NCBI GenBank assembly: GCA_034387635.1
Contig: JAOANU010000010.1
Location: 248,001 to 312,000, forward strand
DNA: 64,000 nt
Source of the DNA: Rhodosporidiobolus odoratus
Taxonomy: Eukaryota; Basidiomycota; Microbotryomycetes; Sporidiobolales; Sporidiobolaceae
Direction of reading: 5' to 3'
Made by a program: the position numbers and the translations under genes. Of the stretch, positions 1-15,100 are shown piece by piece (the stretch's first letter is position 1; the number at the start of each line of letters is the position of its first letter). Under the pieces are notes generated by a model. It saw only the letters and a list, made by a program, of their open reading frames with translations. It was not told where the DNA came from and searched no databases.

Positions 1-51
1 CTAGTACTTATCGCCTGCACACTAGAGTCTTGTCCTACAAGCGTCACCCGC

Positions 52-3000
52 TCAAGCCTGCACCCCAACCCTACCCAAACTCCCTTGCCAGAAACTCCGA
101 TTCGCAGCTTGGATATAAACGGCTCGATCCGATTCGGGGAGGAGGGAGGGTTGGAGGAGGGTGAGGGAGGACTGGTGGGTGAGTGGGCGGGTGTGAATAC
201 AAACAAGGAGAGAAGAGGAGAGTGATCGTCAATGCGTGTAATCGGACAAGGCAGGGCCACAGGGGAAAAAAAAAAAAGGCGAAAACCAAGCGAAAAGGTT
301 GTGAAAAACGTACCTTCTCCCCCCTCTGCGTGGCGGTGGCTGCGCTAGCCTTACTCAAAACCGCCAACCGACTCATCATCTCCCCCACTGCCAATCTCAA
401 TTTCTTATTCCCCTTCAACTTGGGAACAGTTTGAGCGCGATGCGAGAGGGATTGGACGGCGCTTATGGCTCTTGGGAGGAGAGTAGAGGGCAGGGAGGAA
501 GACGAGGTGAGGGAGTGGGAGGTTGAGGTTAGGAGGTGGAGGTAGAGGAGGTAGACCTGTGTCGATCACAACGACGCGAGCTCGCATCAATTTCCACGAG
601 AGTCAAAGAAAAGTGCAAGCAGCGTACCTGTCCACCTTCTTCCCACCCCTCTACACTCCCCCTCGAATCCCCATCTCCTTCACCTCCCTCTCCATCTTCC
701 TCATCCACCACAAACGGCTCCAACAACCTCCTAACCAATCCAACATCCCCTCTTACAATAGCCTCAGGAACAAGGTCCTCGACCGCAATGGTATGAGCCT
801 CGGACGGACGAAGGGCGCGGAGGAGGAGCGTGTAGGAGCCGAAACGGGAGAGGGGGGAGGAGAGGGCGCGGTCGGCCTGTGGAGTCAAAGCAATGTTTGG
901 TCAGGATTTACAGAAGCAAAATGTCAAGGAAGGAAGGAAAGAAGGTACCAGAGCACTCCAGATCCACACGGCGGGAATCTTGAGGGTTTCGGTGACAAAC
1001 TTGAATTTTTCGCCCTCGTCGCCTGCTTGTTCCAGTTCCTCGGTGTGACGAGCCAGGAGTTCTTTGATCGCTTTGGTCCGGCTATCGTCGCACCAACACA
1101 TGTCAGCACAAAAGGGAAAAAAGCCGGAGTCGGAGAGCAGGGGAAAAACCACAAGGACGTACCACCCCTCCAACTCTAGATGCAACAAGACGAACGCGGC
1201 CCACTCCCACTGCCCCGCACTCTCCAACTGCTCCGCATAGCTCACCGTAACCCGATCCGCCGTAACCGAGTTCCCCTCGACCATCATACCACCCTCTCCC
1301 ATTCCCCCTTCCCCTTCACCCTCCGCCTCGACTTCCTCCCTGTCCTCGAAATCCCTCCTTCGTAGAACTCGGGAGAAAAGGACATAAAAATGCCAAGTCA
1401 ATCGGTAATCGGTCGGTGAAGTCCCAAAGTTCCTAGGTAACAAGGCTGAAGACAGCGGGTGGATGGGCGAGGTGAAGAGTTTGAGAAGATGGAAGGCGGG
1501 ATCTTGAGGTGGTTCAGATTCTTGCAAACTCGGGGCCCAGCTGGTTCGTCCTTCGTGGTCTCGGTCGGTGTCGACGACATAAGAAGGAGTAGGTTTCGCC
1601 ACCCTTTGATCCGCCTCAACCGCCTCCTCATACCACCTAACCGCCTCACTCACCCCCGCATCCCCCCCTCCACCAGCACCAAGTCCATACCAAACCCCCA
1701 TCCCCACAGCCCTCTTCCACCCCAACCCGTCAAGCACATGAACCTCCTCCGTCCGATCCTCTCCTGCACCCCCAGTCCTCCCTTCACTAATCCCCAGATT
1801 CCCAGCAAGGACTTGATAGACCTTCCTAACCTCTTTTGAGATCTGAGCGTCCACTCGATACTCGTTCCATTTCGAGATTTGGACGAACACGTCTTGGGAG
1901 AAGGAGGGGTCGGGAGGAGAGGTCGGGTTGAGTTGGGACAGGAGGGTTGCTAGATGGAGGTTTTGGGTCGACAGGGCCGTGTCGCAGGCGAGGGAGAGTT
2001 GGTGACCTGAGAGGTGGGTGAAGATACGCTTCGCTGCGGCTGCGGCTGCGGCAGCGGCAGCAGATGATGAAGTGGAAGATGAGGACGAGGATTGGGAAGA
2101 AAGTGTGCCAAGGTCGGCTTCCACTTCAGCCGCCACGGCGCTTTCGAGCCATTTACTCAGTTGGTCTCGTCGACGTAAAGCAGAGATGTATGAGCGGTAG
2201 TGAGGAGTTTGCAGTTCGCCACTTTCGTCTTCGGGGTCGTCTTCGGGAGTGGGGAGGGCGAGGTCGGGGATTTCGTCAAAGAGGACAGAGGCGAGCTTGA
2301 AGAGTTGGGCTTCTTCAGAGGAGGGGGAAGAGGATGCGGCCGAGGAGAATAGGTCGGCGAAGTGAGAGAAGCGGAGAGACGAGGAAGGGACTGCAGCGGG
2401 CGAGGAGAATGAGGATGAGGAGGAAGGAGGGAAGATTTCGGTTTGCGACAGTTGCAGTTGGAGCAGGCGAAGAGCCGCAGTCGAGTCGTCCTCCTGTGTG
2501 TGCCTGCGTCAGGGATGCATGATGGAGCAGGATGATTCAGGAATACGCACGGCGAGCAGCTTGATCCTTTCCACCTTGAGCGTATCACTCTTGCCCTCCT
2601 TCCCACCGTACACCCCCTTGAGGCTGACAATCTCTCCCCTGGGTCCCCAAGCGACCCTAAACGACCGACCGACTGCCAAGCCCGAATCGACCACGTTCCC
2701 TTCTTTCCCACTGACCACCGAAGACGCGAGCGGCACACGCTCGTAGGTGCGGTAAGAGCGGAAAGGGGCGGGATCGAGGACCGGGGTCGGAACTGGTTGA
2801 GGAGCGGCAGCGGCAGGGGGAGGCTTGCCGAACTGGTACAACACGGCAAGAAGCCGTCAGAGGAACGCGCGAAAGATGAGGACCGGAGACGAGAACGCAC
2901 GACTGCACTCCTTCCTGCCAACCCCGCCTCAACCACCCTCCTCTTCTTCTCCCTCTCTTCTCGCTCCCTCTCCCGTGTCCTGTCTTCTTCCTCCTCGTTC

Positions 3001-3590
3001 TCCAGGGCCGCTGCCCCAGCCTGGTGGAAGAAACTAGCCTGCATGACGGCGACGCGACTAGGGTCGAGTTTGAGTTTCTGCGCCCAGGGCTGCGACTGCT
3101 GTTGCTGCTGTTGTCCATACTGAAGAGGTTGGCGCGAGAGCGTAGAGGGCGGGAGGAGACCTCGACGGCGAGAAGTGGGAGGAGGGGATGGGGTGCGAGA
3201 GGGGCTCCTCTCGATCATGGAGCGGGAGGACGAGGCGCGGGAGAAGGGGGTCGAGATGCTACGCCTGCTTCTGTCGTCTCTTCTGGTGGCATTCGAGTGT
3301 TTGAGGAAGGTGTCGTCGGCCATTTCATCGTCGTCGTCTTCGCTGACTCGGTCTCGTTCAGACTGACTGTAGTCGTCATTGTCCTGTTGCATTAGACTGG
3401 ACGTGGGAGGTGCTTGTTCAGAGTCGTCATCGTCGTCCTGAGCGGGAGAGGTATCTCTTGAGTAAGTTGAGGATGCGAACGACTCGTCGGCATGGGAAGG
3501 GGCGGCGCTGGCACTGGGTGAACGGCGTGCTGTCGAAGTTGATGCATCAGACGCAGAGTCAGAGTCAGAGTCCAAGCCAAAGCGAGCCAT
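52..3590 (-). CDS. NUP96: Nuclear pore protein Nup96 (Nup145C), stand-alone gene
   Basis: Scaffold nucleoporin of the Y (Nup107-160) complex of the nuclear pore. The start reads MARFGLDSDSD, followed by a Ser/acidic region. After it comes the family block QPWAQKLKLDPSRVAVMQASFF, then a block with AVGRSFRVAWGPRGEIVSL, which matches the conserved GRSFRVGWGP segment of Nup96. The C-terminal alpha-solenoid follows, with DYRLTWHFYVLFSRVL and YAEQLESAGQWEWAAFVLLHL. I see six introns; for example, one donor lies near 2907 and one near 2552. The last exon begins after a CAG near 189 and ends at TGA 54-52. A polyalanine run is encoded at about 2034-2066. No Nup98 GLFG repeats or autoproteolytic domain precede it. 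Start at ATG 3590 is chosen because it aligns with the mature Nup96 N-terminus. It diverges from the U2AF gene with 227 bp between start codons. The family call is firm; exact exon ends are less so. Confidence 0.9.
2034..2066. repeat. GCTGCG/GCAGCG triplet repeat (polyalanine in Nup96)
   Basis: An imperfect trinucleotide array encodes a run of Ala on the minus strand inside Nup96, after a Ser-rich run. Such tracts vary in length between strains. Confidence 0.8.
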
Positions 3591-3817
3591 GTCACGGTGA
3601 TTGATGGAAACAGAGATGCAAAAGAGGAGAAGAGGTTGAGCGAGCCAGCGACAACAGCGACCACGGCATGTGGTGCAGCAGTAGGGTTCTAGACCGGGTA
3701 CATATGCACTCATATCGAGTATTCACAGATCATAGGAGTTTACAAAAGTTGTTGTTCGACATGGCTCCCCATTCTCATTCTCATGCTCTCTCTTGAACTA
3801 TCAACTGTCAGTTCACC
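3591..3817. promoter_or_regulatory. Shared upstream region of NUP96 and U2AF2
   Basis: This 227-bp gap separates two divergent start codons and must hold the 5' UTRs and core promoters of both genes. I see no clear TATA box. The role is inferred from position only. Confidence 0.5.
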
Positions 3818-6495
<2,678 letters not shown>

Positions 6496-6627
6496 TCAGC
6501 TTAGCCAATTACCACCCCCTGAAAAAAATGTCGTCGCGTTCTCCGATTCAGCTCCGTCACTCTGGCACTCTTACCCGGCTTAGGCTCAATGCTGCTTGAG
6601 AGTTTATTCACGAGCATCGTGGTTAAG

Positions 6628-8305
6628 CTACTCTACGTCTCCACTTCCCGTTGTATGATGGGTCGGGGTCGGGGTCGTTCGCTGCATCGGCGGTAAAGGT
6701 GCTTTCTTCTGCACCCCACTCGACTTGGGCCCAAGGAGCGATCGCACATACGAGAGCAACTCTCTAGTCTGCACCAAACCAAGCCGTCAACACAGAATCG
6801 GCCAAGTCCGAACCAAACAGAACAGAGGAGGAAGAGAACCAAGGAAACAGAGAAGGACGTACCTTGCCCGTCGCTACAAGCTTGTCCCTCTCCGTCCCTT
6901 CACCAAGGGCTGTACTCGCTGTTCCTCCTTCACTCTGCGCGACTGAGTCGCTCGAATCCAAACCCAGAGGAACCACCACGAGCGGTCTCTGCAGAACCGC
7001 TTCAAGACGGACTTGCCAACCCGGTTTGAGCGCGGTCGTCCCCGTTTTCACTCCCGCTCCTGTTCCTGCAGTCGAGGCAGAGGGACGGGTAGTAGGAGGT
7101 TGTAAAGAAGGTGTATTGACATAAGGGCAGTACGGTTGATGTTGTTTGGTGAGGTCGAAGAGGCGAGGGGTAGTCGAGGTGCTTGTAGAGGAGGGAAGGT
7201 AAGACGAGGCGAGGACTTGGCGGTGGCAGTAGGTGCAGGAGAGGATAGGAGTAGAGGAGGAAGAAGACAGGGAGGAGAGGGAAGAGAGGGAGGCGGAGGA
7301 AGTGGAGCGGGAGAGGGTTGGGGTGCTTGGTCGGGAAGGGTTGGAAGAGGTGGGAGTGGCAGAGAGGGACCAGCCGAAGATGGCGAGTAGGAGGGTCGTG
7401 TGCGACAATTCGACTTGTTGGACTTCGTGAGCTTCGCCGACAGCCTGAACGGCTTTGATCAACCTCTGCCGCCCACCTTCGCTTCCGATCGTCGCCTCCT
7501 CTTCCTTAGGCAGTTGCGCCCCAAGTCCCCCTAACCCCCTCTCTTCCATTTCTCTCGCCTGTTCCCCGACGACCTGCAATAACCTCCTCCTCCCCCCTCC
7601 ACCCTGCACCCCCAACCCTCCTCCACTGAGCCTATACAAGCTCCTCGCACAAGGTCTCATCCTCCAAGGACAACTCTCCTTATGCAAACTCTCACCCGCC
7701 TCCCTACTCAAAATAGCTTTCTCATACTCCTCCTTGAGTTTAAGCCCAGCGGGGCAAGTCCAACCCTCTTTTGCGGAAGGAGGGAGGAGGACTACACCGC
7801 GGTTGCAGGTGACGCATTGGACGCGGTCTTTGGTGGAGGGGGTGTGGGTCCAGCCGTGCAGAGCACAGGAGAGGGCGGAGAGAGACGAGGGTTTTGAAGG
7901 GGAGAAGGTGCGGAGGGAGTAGGTTGAGAGGCGGGAGAGGAGGAGAGGGAGAGAAGTTGGGTCGTAGGAAGCTGGCGGAGGCGAGGGTGGCTGAGCCGCT
8001 GATGTAGTTCTTGAGCGTGATAGGAGGGCTTCTAGAGCGGGTGTAGAGGTCTTTGGTGGTGCTCTGTGGGGAGAGAGAGGAAGGGGAGTGGGGAGATGAT
8101 GAGGCAAGATGCAGAGTTATGAGCTCTCGTCTACATCTGGGTAAGTGAGAACGTCGCGAGCGTACGCTGTCTTCCTCTTCTTTGCTCGTGCTGCCCCTAC
8201 TGGTTCCTTGAAGGCTGCGTCGAGTCCAGCGAGTGCGTCGGCAATTGAGCGCTTTGAGAGTCGCGAGACGGGTGCCGGCGCGGCTTGTGGCGAGTTCGTG
8301 GCCAT
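6628..8305 (-). CDS. NIPA/Rsm1-like C3HC zinc-finger nuclear protein
   Basis: Family of human ZC3HC1/NIPA, S. pombe Rsm1 and budding-yeast Pml39, proteins linked to the nuclear basket and mRNA export. The N-terminal exon starts MATNSPQAAPAPVSRLSKRS and contains RAKKRKTAYARD, a likely nuclear localisation signal. The C3HC finger shows CALHGW, then VQCVTCNRGV, then LHKESCPWRM, the spacing expected of zf-C3HC. A second Rsm1-type half shows LLAIFGWSL, LSCTYCHRQV and a KQHQPYCPY motif. The final exon (about 6628-6766) follows a GTACGT intron and ends at TAG. Overall length (about 500 aa) fits the family. It lies tail-to-tail with U2AF2 (133 bp) and diverges from the MFS gene with 232 bp between start codons. 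The family call is good; ubiquitin-ligase and retention functions described for relatives are not implied. Confidence 0.82.
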
Positions 8306-8537
8306 GCTACTGAGCTGTATGGCGACCCTGTTGCGGTTGAGTGGCTACTGAGGTGGGAATGAGCTGCAGACGATGAGCGAGTGACCAAAGGTAATCAAGA
8401 ATACAACAGCCTCAATACAAAGTTTGTAATGCAAAATGCGGCTCCGACCGGGCCGTCCGCCGACCCACCCAAATTTGACTTCCCTCGCCTGTTGCTATTC
8501 TCAGTGTGTGAATGCTCTTGACTCTCTCTCGACTACC

Positions 8538-11264
8538 ATGACAGTCGCAGCCGACCCTTCTATACCCCAATCGACGACGGTCAACCCCGACTCGGCGCAG
8601 ACTCCCTTATCAGCCACAATTCCTGCGTTAAACGGGTCATTGCGCCGCACCGTATCACGAAGTAGCTCGCACTGGGAAGGAACCGTACCCGTCACAGACG
8701 CCCATGATCTACCGGACTCGACCACCCTCGCTCAGCTCGAAAGGACAACTTCGCAACTCAGCACGCGAAGTCGAGCGAGTAACGGCAGGGGGTACGCTGG
8801 CGGTGACGGACTGGGGACCAGCAGAAGCCGGAGAGGACCGGTAGTCATAGGCGGGACAGATGGACGAATAGAGGAAGGCATAGAAGGGCCCGTCGTGGAT
8901 GAGGAAATCGCGGTGGGAGAGAAAGGCGAAGCGGTGGAAGAGACGGTGGACCACGCCCAACGAATGTACGATCGCTTCTCGCCACGCAGGAAGAACTTTA
9001 TCGTCGCTGTTGTGTCGTATTGCGCCCTTCTTGCCCGTGAGTACTTTGACTTTGCTCTTGCTTTCGTCTCTTGCTGCGCTGATCCCTCTCTTCCACTCTA
9101 CAGCTTTCGCCTCTTCCTCGTTCCTGCCATCGATACCACAGATCTGTGCAGAGCTCAACACGACTGCCACCGTAGTCAACGCTACAGTAGCCATCTACAT
9201 CGCCGTCATTGGGTTCGTCCCGTTAGCCTGGGCTCCTTACGCTTCCATCTGTACGCTTTTCCCTCTCCGGCTGTTCAGACCCGCAACGTCACTGACAGCC
9301 ACTCAAATCCTTGATGCAGATGGCCGACGACCTGTCTATGTCCTGTCTCTCCCCATCTTCGTCCTCGGCAGTATGGGCGTAGCCCTCTGCGATTCCCTCG
9401 GTACTTTGATTGTCACGCGAATCATCCAGGGTGTTGGATCTTGCGCGGTCCTGTCTGTCGGAGCGGGTACGATCGGTGACCTGTACCCTCGAGAACAGCG
9501 AGGAACAGCGATGGGGTACGTTCCTTCCGTGTCCGACTACAGCTTGCTTCGCCCCCGAGCGCTGATTCGCTCTCCTACCTTCCGCAGATGGTTCTACCTA
9601 GGTATTCTCTTCGGACCGGCGACTGCGCCTGCTATTGCTGGCATTTTGACAGAGTATGCGCATCCTATCGGGCAAGGGTGGCGAGCGATGCAGTGGCTAT
9701 TGATGGTGCGTTGCCTTCCGTCTGCTCATGACTTCTGTCACTCTCTGGAATCTGCTGGCGTCTGCACCTTTTTTCCGCGACGAGTTTCGTCCACGTTTTA
9801 GAATGTCGTGACGTCCGCTTACCTCTGTTTTGCTTTCTAGGCAATGGGTGCCCTAGCCTGCCTCCTCGTCTTTGTCTTCTTCCCCGAAACCGCGCACGCC
9901 CGCGGCGTCGACATCATCCGCCAAGAACGTCTCGTCAACCGCGCAGAGAAAGCCGGAGTCTCGATCGATGTGCTCGAAGCAGAGGAGGAGGAGGGAAGGG
10001 AAGGTATGGGTCGGGTAGGAAGGTGGTGGAGTGAGTGTACATGGGTGTGGGCGAATCCTTTGGCTCCGTTGAAGTTGTTGGCACATCCGAATATTGCGGC
10101 TATGGTGAGCATTATCCCTTTCTCCCTCGGTAGCGAAGTCTTGCTGACCCTTTTTCGTCGCGTCAACGCTGCGCGCAGTCTATCAATTCTAGCTTCGTCC
10201 TGTGAGTCTATGTCTCTGCATGTGCAGACTCAGACGGAGGCTGATTCTACCATGCCTGCAGCATGTCCACCTATACCGTCCTTGTTCCTCTTTCGCAAAC
10301 TGTCGCACCAAGATACAACATCACCAATGCTGCAATCCTCGGTTGCTTTTATCTCTCACAAGGTAAGGCCTCCTTCACCCCCCCCCCCCTTTCTCAGGCC
10401 GCTCGCGCGCACGTTACCTTTTGCTCATGCCCAACTGATCCCGCCTTGTCTCCTTTTTCGTCTCGTCGCAACTGCAGGAATCGGCAACGCAGTCGCCTCC
10501 CGCTATACCGGTATCTACGCCGACTACACCCTCAAAACCTGGCTAAAACGCCGCAACGGTCTCTACATCGCCGAAGATCGCCTCAAAGCCACTCTCGTCG
10601 GCGGCGGACTCATCCTTCCCGGTTCGGTACTTGCTCTTGGGTGGGTGTTGGATAGAGTTGGTGGGAAGGTCGGGTTGGCTTGGACGGTGATTCTGTTGTT
10701 TGTTGATGGGGTCGGGTTGATGTGCGTTTTGACGCCGAGTAATACGTACGTTCTTGTTTTTCCCCTTTGTTTGAGCCTTCTCGACAGCACCTACATCGCT
10801 GACGCTACGACTTGCGTTGCGCAGCTATGTCGTCGATTGTGCTGGAGTGAGGTCAAGCGAAGCCATCGCGGTCAACAATGCTTGCCGTTATGCTGTAAGA
10901 CCTCGGCTCTCTGTTATTCCGTAGTCCCCTTGTACTGACCCCCCTCATCCATCTCCGCGACCCGCAGCTCTCCGCCGCAGCCTCAGCTTTCGTCCTCCCC
11001 ATGATCCAATCCATCGGCGTAGGCTGGACAAATACCTTCGCCGCCCTCTTTTGCTGGGTTGGGTTTGGGATCGTCCTGTTCACTATCAGGTATGGGGCGG
11101 AGATGAGAGAGTTGGGGAGGAGGTGGAGCGGGGAGGATCGGGCGGGTGGGGGTCGGGCGAATGGAGGGGAGAAGGGGGGGCAGAAGGTTAAGGAAGTGGG
11201 TTCGTCGGCTAGTACGGTTGTTGGAGCGCCTTCGCCGCTGCCTGGAGAGAAGGAGGAGGTATAG
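8538..11264 (+). CDS. MFS drug/H+ antiporter, DHA1 type (Qdr/Dtr1-like)
   Basis: Plasma-membrane exporter of small molecules by homology; the substrate is unknown. A hydrophilic cytosolic N-terminus of about 150 residues rich in Ser, Thr and Gly precedes the first membrane helix (FIVAVVSYCALLAPFASSSF). Family marks: SIYGRRPVYVLSLPIFVLGS (loop 2-3 motif A, across an intron), RIIQGVGSCAVLSVGAG, FYLGILFGPATAPAIAG, and a late block with VDCAGVRSSEAIAVNNACRY that resembles the Qdr/Dtr1 branch. A long cytosolic loop (about 9880-10080) sits between the two six-helix halves. There are at least eight short introns. ATG 8538 is chosen because the upstream in-frame stretch is Pro/Arg-rich and unlike the protein. 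The C-terminal tail is Gly/Lys-rich and hydrophilic. Confidence 0.88.
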
Positions 11265-12172
11265 ACTGATCTGGGGATATGCTACAGGATAGATTGCTTG
11301 CATTGGTAGACTACAGTAATTCTTTGATGCCTCTGTGGTTCGCGGTATTGCCCAGTATGTCTCTGCCCCGTGCGCTGCAAACATGTGGACCATTGCTGTG
11401 CTTTTCGCTCGCGGAGGGGCGTCATGTGATTACTATGAAAGACCTACAGGTGTTACCTTGAGCTTAAACTGCAAGGGCAACGTCACGTCGAGCATTGCAC
11501 GCACTCATGATAGCTGGTTCGTTGCAAGTGTTGTTCGCTGCCGAGCGAGCAGATGAGTCAGAAGCATGAAACAGAAACTGAAGACCGGGGGAAAAGAAAG
11601 AAAAGCGGCTTCCCCTTCTGCACGCTTGCAAGCTTGTCTGTCTCTTCATCCGGTATCACAATGCCAGACTCGCCGATAAAGACGGTAGAAGTAGCGGGCG
11701 GAGCACAGGGTCAGTCAGCACATCCAGAGGGAGGGAGGGGAGGATAACAAAGCCCCATGAGGCCTGAGGAATCGAAAACTGCTGCCCGCAGTATCGAAAA
11801 AGCTTCGACTAGAAGAGCGCAGATTACATGGCCAAAGGTATGCTGCGGTGCCTTGAACATACGTCTTGTGTGCGTACCGACTTTGACTGCCTGCAAAACT
11901 AGCCATGTTGAGTCGAAGGGGACGAGTTTGACCTTCTCAAGTTGCCAGTACAGTCAAGCGCTGGCCGTCGACACAGTGCGGAGGGACACAGAGGAGTAGC
12001 AACGTCGCACGAGTTAAAAGACCAAGGGCAAGTAAGGAACGTCTCGAAAGATTCAGGCTGAACAAAAGCCTACTCTACTTGCGTACTGATCCAAGCCGAT
12101 GTACATTTTCGCGCCCTCCGCCTGGACCGCTTTTGCTTTGTCCCCCTGCGCGTGTTCGGCTCAACTGTCTCC
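11265..12172. other. Intergenic, convergent 3' regions
   Basis: 908 bp between the stop codons of the MFS gene and the MOV10-like gene. Only short unrelated open frames are present, none with a recognisable domain or splice-linked exon series. It probably holds two 3' UTRs. Confidence 0.5.
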
Positions 12173-15100
12173 CTACTCCTCAGCATTTCGATACGCCGCA
12201 GGGTTCCAATCCTGCCCAGCCCATCCACCGTTGTCGAAGACATAGAGGAGGAACGCCCGCCACATCGGAACGACGGCGAGGAGGTCCGGATCACCAACCA
12301 CGATCAAGCCAGCTTGAGCGCGAGTGACAGCGACGTTGAAGCGCTTACGATTCGCCAAGAAGCCGAGGCCGAACTTAGTGTCGTGTGAAAGGTGCTGAGG
12401 GGAGGAGCGGGTGGTGGAGATGATGATGAGCCTGTAGGGGACCAGGGTCAGCGGGTTGAAGTATGTAAGGAAGTAGGTAGGAGACTTACGACCGCTCGGA
12501 ACCCTGAAACTGCTCAACGGAACCGACAGTGAGCTTGGGACGGTTGAGCGCTGCCTTGAGTTTCGTTCCTTGCGCTGTGTAAGGTGCGATAACACCTACG
12601 TTACGATATGTCAGTCGCTTCCGACCTCGCTCAGGACGGAAGAGAAAGCGGGAGGATGGCTTGGATGCCAGAGAAGCGCACCGATTTCGTGGTCCGCCAG
12701 GCTTGCCTTCTCCTTCAATTGCCGAACGTAGTCCTTGACCACCGTAATCTCCGAGACGTTGAAGAAAGAGGGGCTCTTGCCCTCCCTCTCATCCTTGCCC
12801 CGAACAGCGTGGAAAAGGATAGGGAAAACACGCGTCTTCCATCCGGTCCAGCTGAATAGCTTCTCGGTCACTTGAGGTGTCGCACGAGCTTCGAGCTCGC
12901 CGAGGTAGAAGAATCGATTCGGAAGGTCGAGAATCGAAGCATGATTACGGTAGTTGAGTATCAATTTGGTATAGGTAGTGCCGCGGGTCGAGTGGTTCGA
13001 GTCGAGATAGTCGGGGTGATCCATGAGACGCTCGAGGAGAGACTTCTCGAGGCCAAGCTTGCCAGCGACGGAAGAACGAATGACCTGCGGGTTATTCGGA
13101 GTGAGCCAGGGGTAACGAGGGGACGTAAGCGGAAACAGCGCACCGGACCAAGCTGCTTCGGATCGCCCGCCAAGATGACGCCCGTGGACTCGCTTGCGAG
13201 ACTTAGCGGGAGAAAGGCTGGTGGCAGGACAGCAAGAGCGCGATGAGCAGTGATGCAGCAGAAGAAAAGAACGGCGATATCGAGCCTCACTCAACGGCTC
13301 TGTAGCTTGCCCGGCCTGCGATTTGCGCAGGAAAGGAGTGTCAGCCAAGCGGAGCGCAAAGATGCACAAGAGGTAGCGAGACAACCTACTTCATCGATAC
13401 AGATGTGGGAAAAATGACCCTTCGACATGCCTAAGCCTGCCAATAAACTGGTAGAGGCGCAAGTCGCGACAACCACCCGGTACTTCTCTATCTCGTCGAG
13501 AGGAGGGCAGATGAACTCGCCACCTGTCTGGCAAGAGTATTCGAGAACTCGAGGCTTGACGTCGGCCGGCTCTCTCGAGGGCGCGTTGAGGCGGAAGAGT
13601 TCGTGAGGTCTGAGACAGCCGAAGGCATAGTCGCCACCGAGACGTTCACAAAAGAGGTCGGCGGCGGTGTTGGAGGGAGCGGTGAGAAGGAGACGGGAGC
13701 CAGGCTGGTAGCGCAGGAGCTGCTTGCAGGTCTCGATGAGCGTGACCGTCTTGCCCTGCGAGGCAAATATTGTCAGCTTACAGACTGATACTAGCTTACG
13801 AAGGAGAGACTGACAGTGCCCGGCGGCCCATACAAAACATAAGGCGCAGCACCTGACGCGCCGTAGTAAATGCTCAAGACCGCTTCCCGCTGGTGCGGGT
13901 TCTGCTCGATAAGCGTATTGAAGAAACCTGGATGACCAGCTGCCACGTCGCTACTCGGTTTTCCTGGGCGAGAAGCGCCAGGAGTAGGGAAAAGAAGCTC
14001 GGGCGGTGGAAGCGGTTTCGAGAGGGCATCGAGCATTCTACGAGACTGGACGCTATTGATGCTGAAGCGGACCTCGAACATAGCGGACCTGGAGGAGAGG
14101 GACATGACTAAGTAGTGACACGAAAGGCGAGAAAAGCAAAGGGGATATAGAAGCGTACGCGGACGGGCGGAAGTTGGGCTTGAAGCGCAGGGCGACCCTC
14201 GTCAACTCAACCTTCGTCACGAGGCCTTCGTACCAGACTTTGCCGCCGCCCACTTCATTGACTTTGATCTTGTCGCCTCGCAGGACGCTCGGGCGCTTTT
14301 CAGCCAGACCTGGAATTTGTAGGCTGTGAAAATAGAACGTCAAGTCGAGGGAGGAAGGACAGAGGGTGAGAGGAACGGACTAGTAGGTCTGTTCTGCGCT
14401 CTTCCCGGACTTAGTAAGTTCGGCGTCTAGCAAGTCGTAGTTTCGGACTTCGAGTCTGCGTAGGTGAAGCATAAGCTCTCGAAGGTACAAGGTAAGACGT
14501 AGGAGCTAACGTACTCTTCCTGAACGCGCTCAGCTTGCAAGAGCACTGACCAGTAAGCGCCGTAGCCGCCATAGTTGTCGGGCGTTGGGAGGTGTGAATT
14601 GATGGTCGCAACCTGTTCTTCGACCGACCCTTGCGCGAGAAGCGAACGCAGCCACGGGGGGCAGTCGTGCTGAGGAAGAGGTGCGACGAACTTTATCATG
14701 CCCTTGGAAGCGTCCTTGTCCTTAGGCGCCTTGACGAGTTTCTTCGGGTCGATGGGCGGTCTCCAAGGCATTTTCTGCGGCGCCTCATATGGTTGTCTAG
14801 CCGAGAACGTGTTCACGTCGTGTGAGCTACCTACAGTTCCATACAAAGTCCACTTCTGATTCTTGAAGAACGGGCGCTTGTTCTTCGCAGAAGGTGATAC
14901 GAGGAACTTGATGGACAAGGTGGCATAAGCGAGACCGATCGTGCAGGGCGGACAGAAGAGAAGGGGCATAGTGAGCACGCGGTCGGCGTGGATGTCGAAA
15001 GGAAGTTTGCCGAGCCAATGGAGAAAGCTGCCGCACCGAGGGTCAATGCTCTCTTCGCTCGGCGAAGAAACGAGACGCTCACTGAAAGGACGTTTTTGCG

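Noticed and set aside
12985..13010. B-box-like GGTTCGAGTC
   Set aside because: It lies inside a helicase exon and has no partner A box or acceptor stem.
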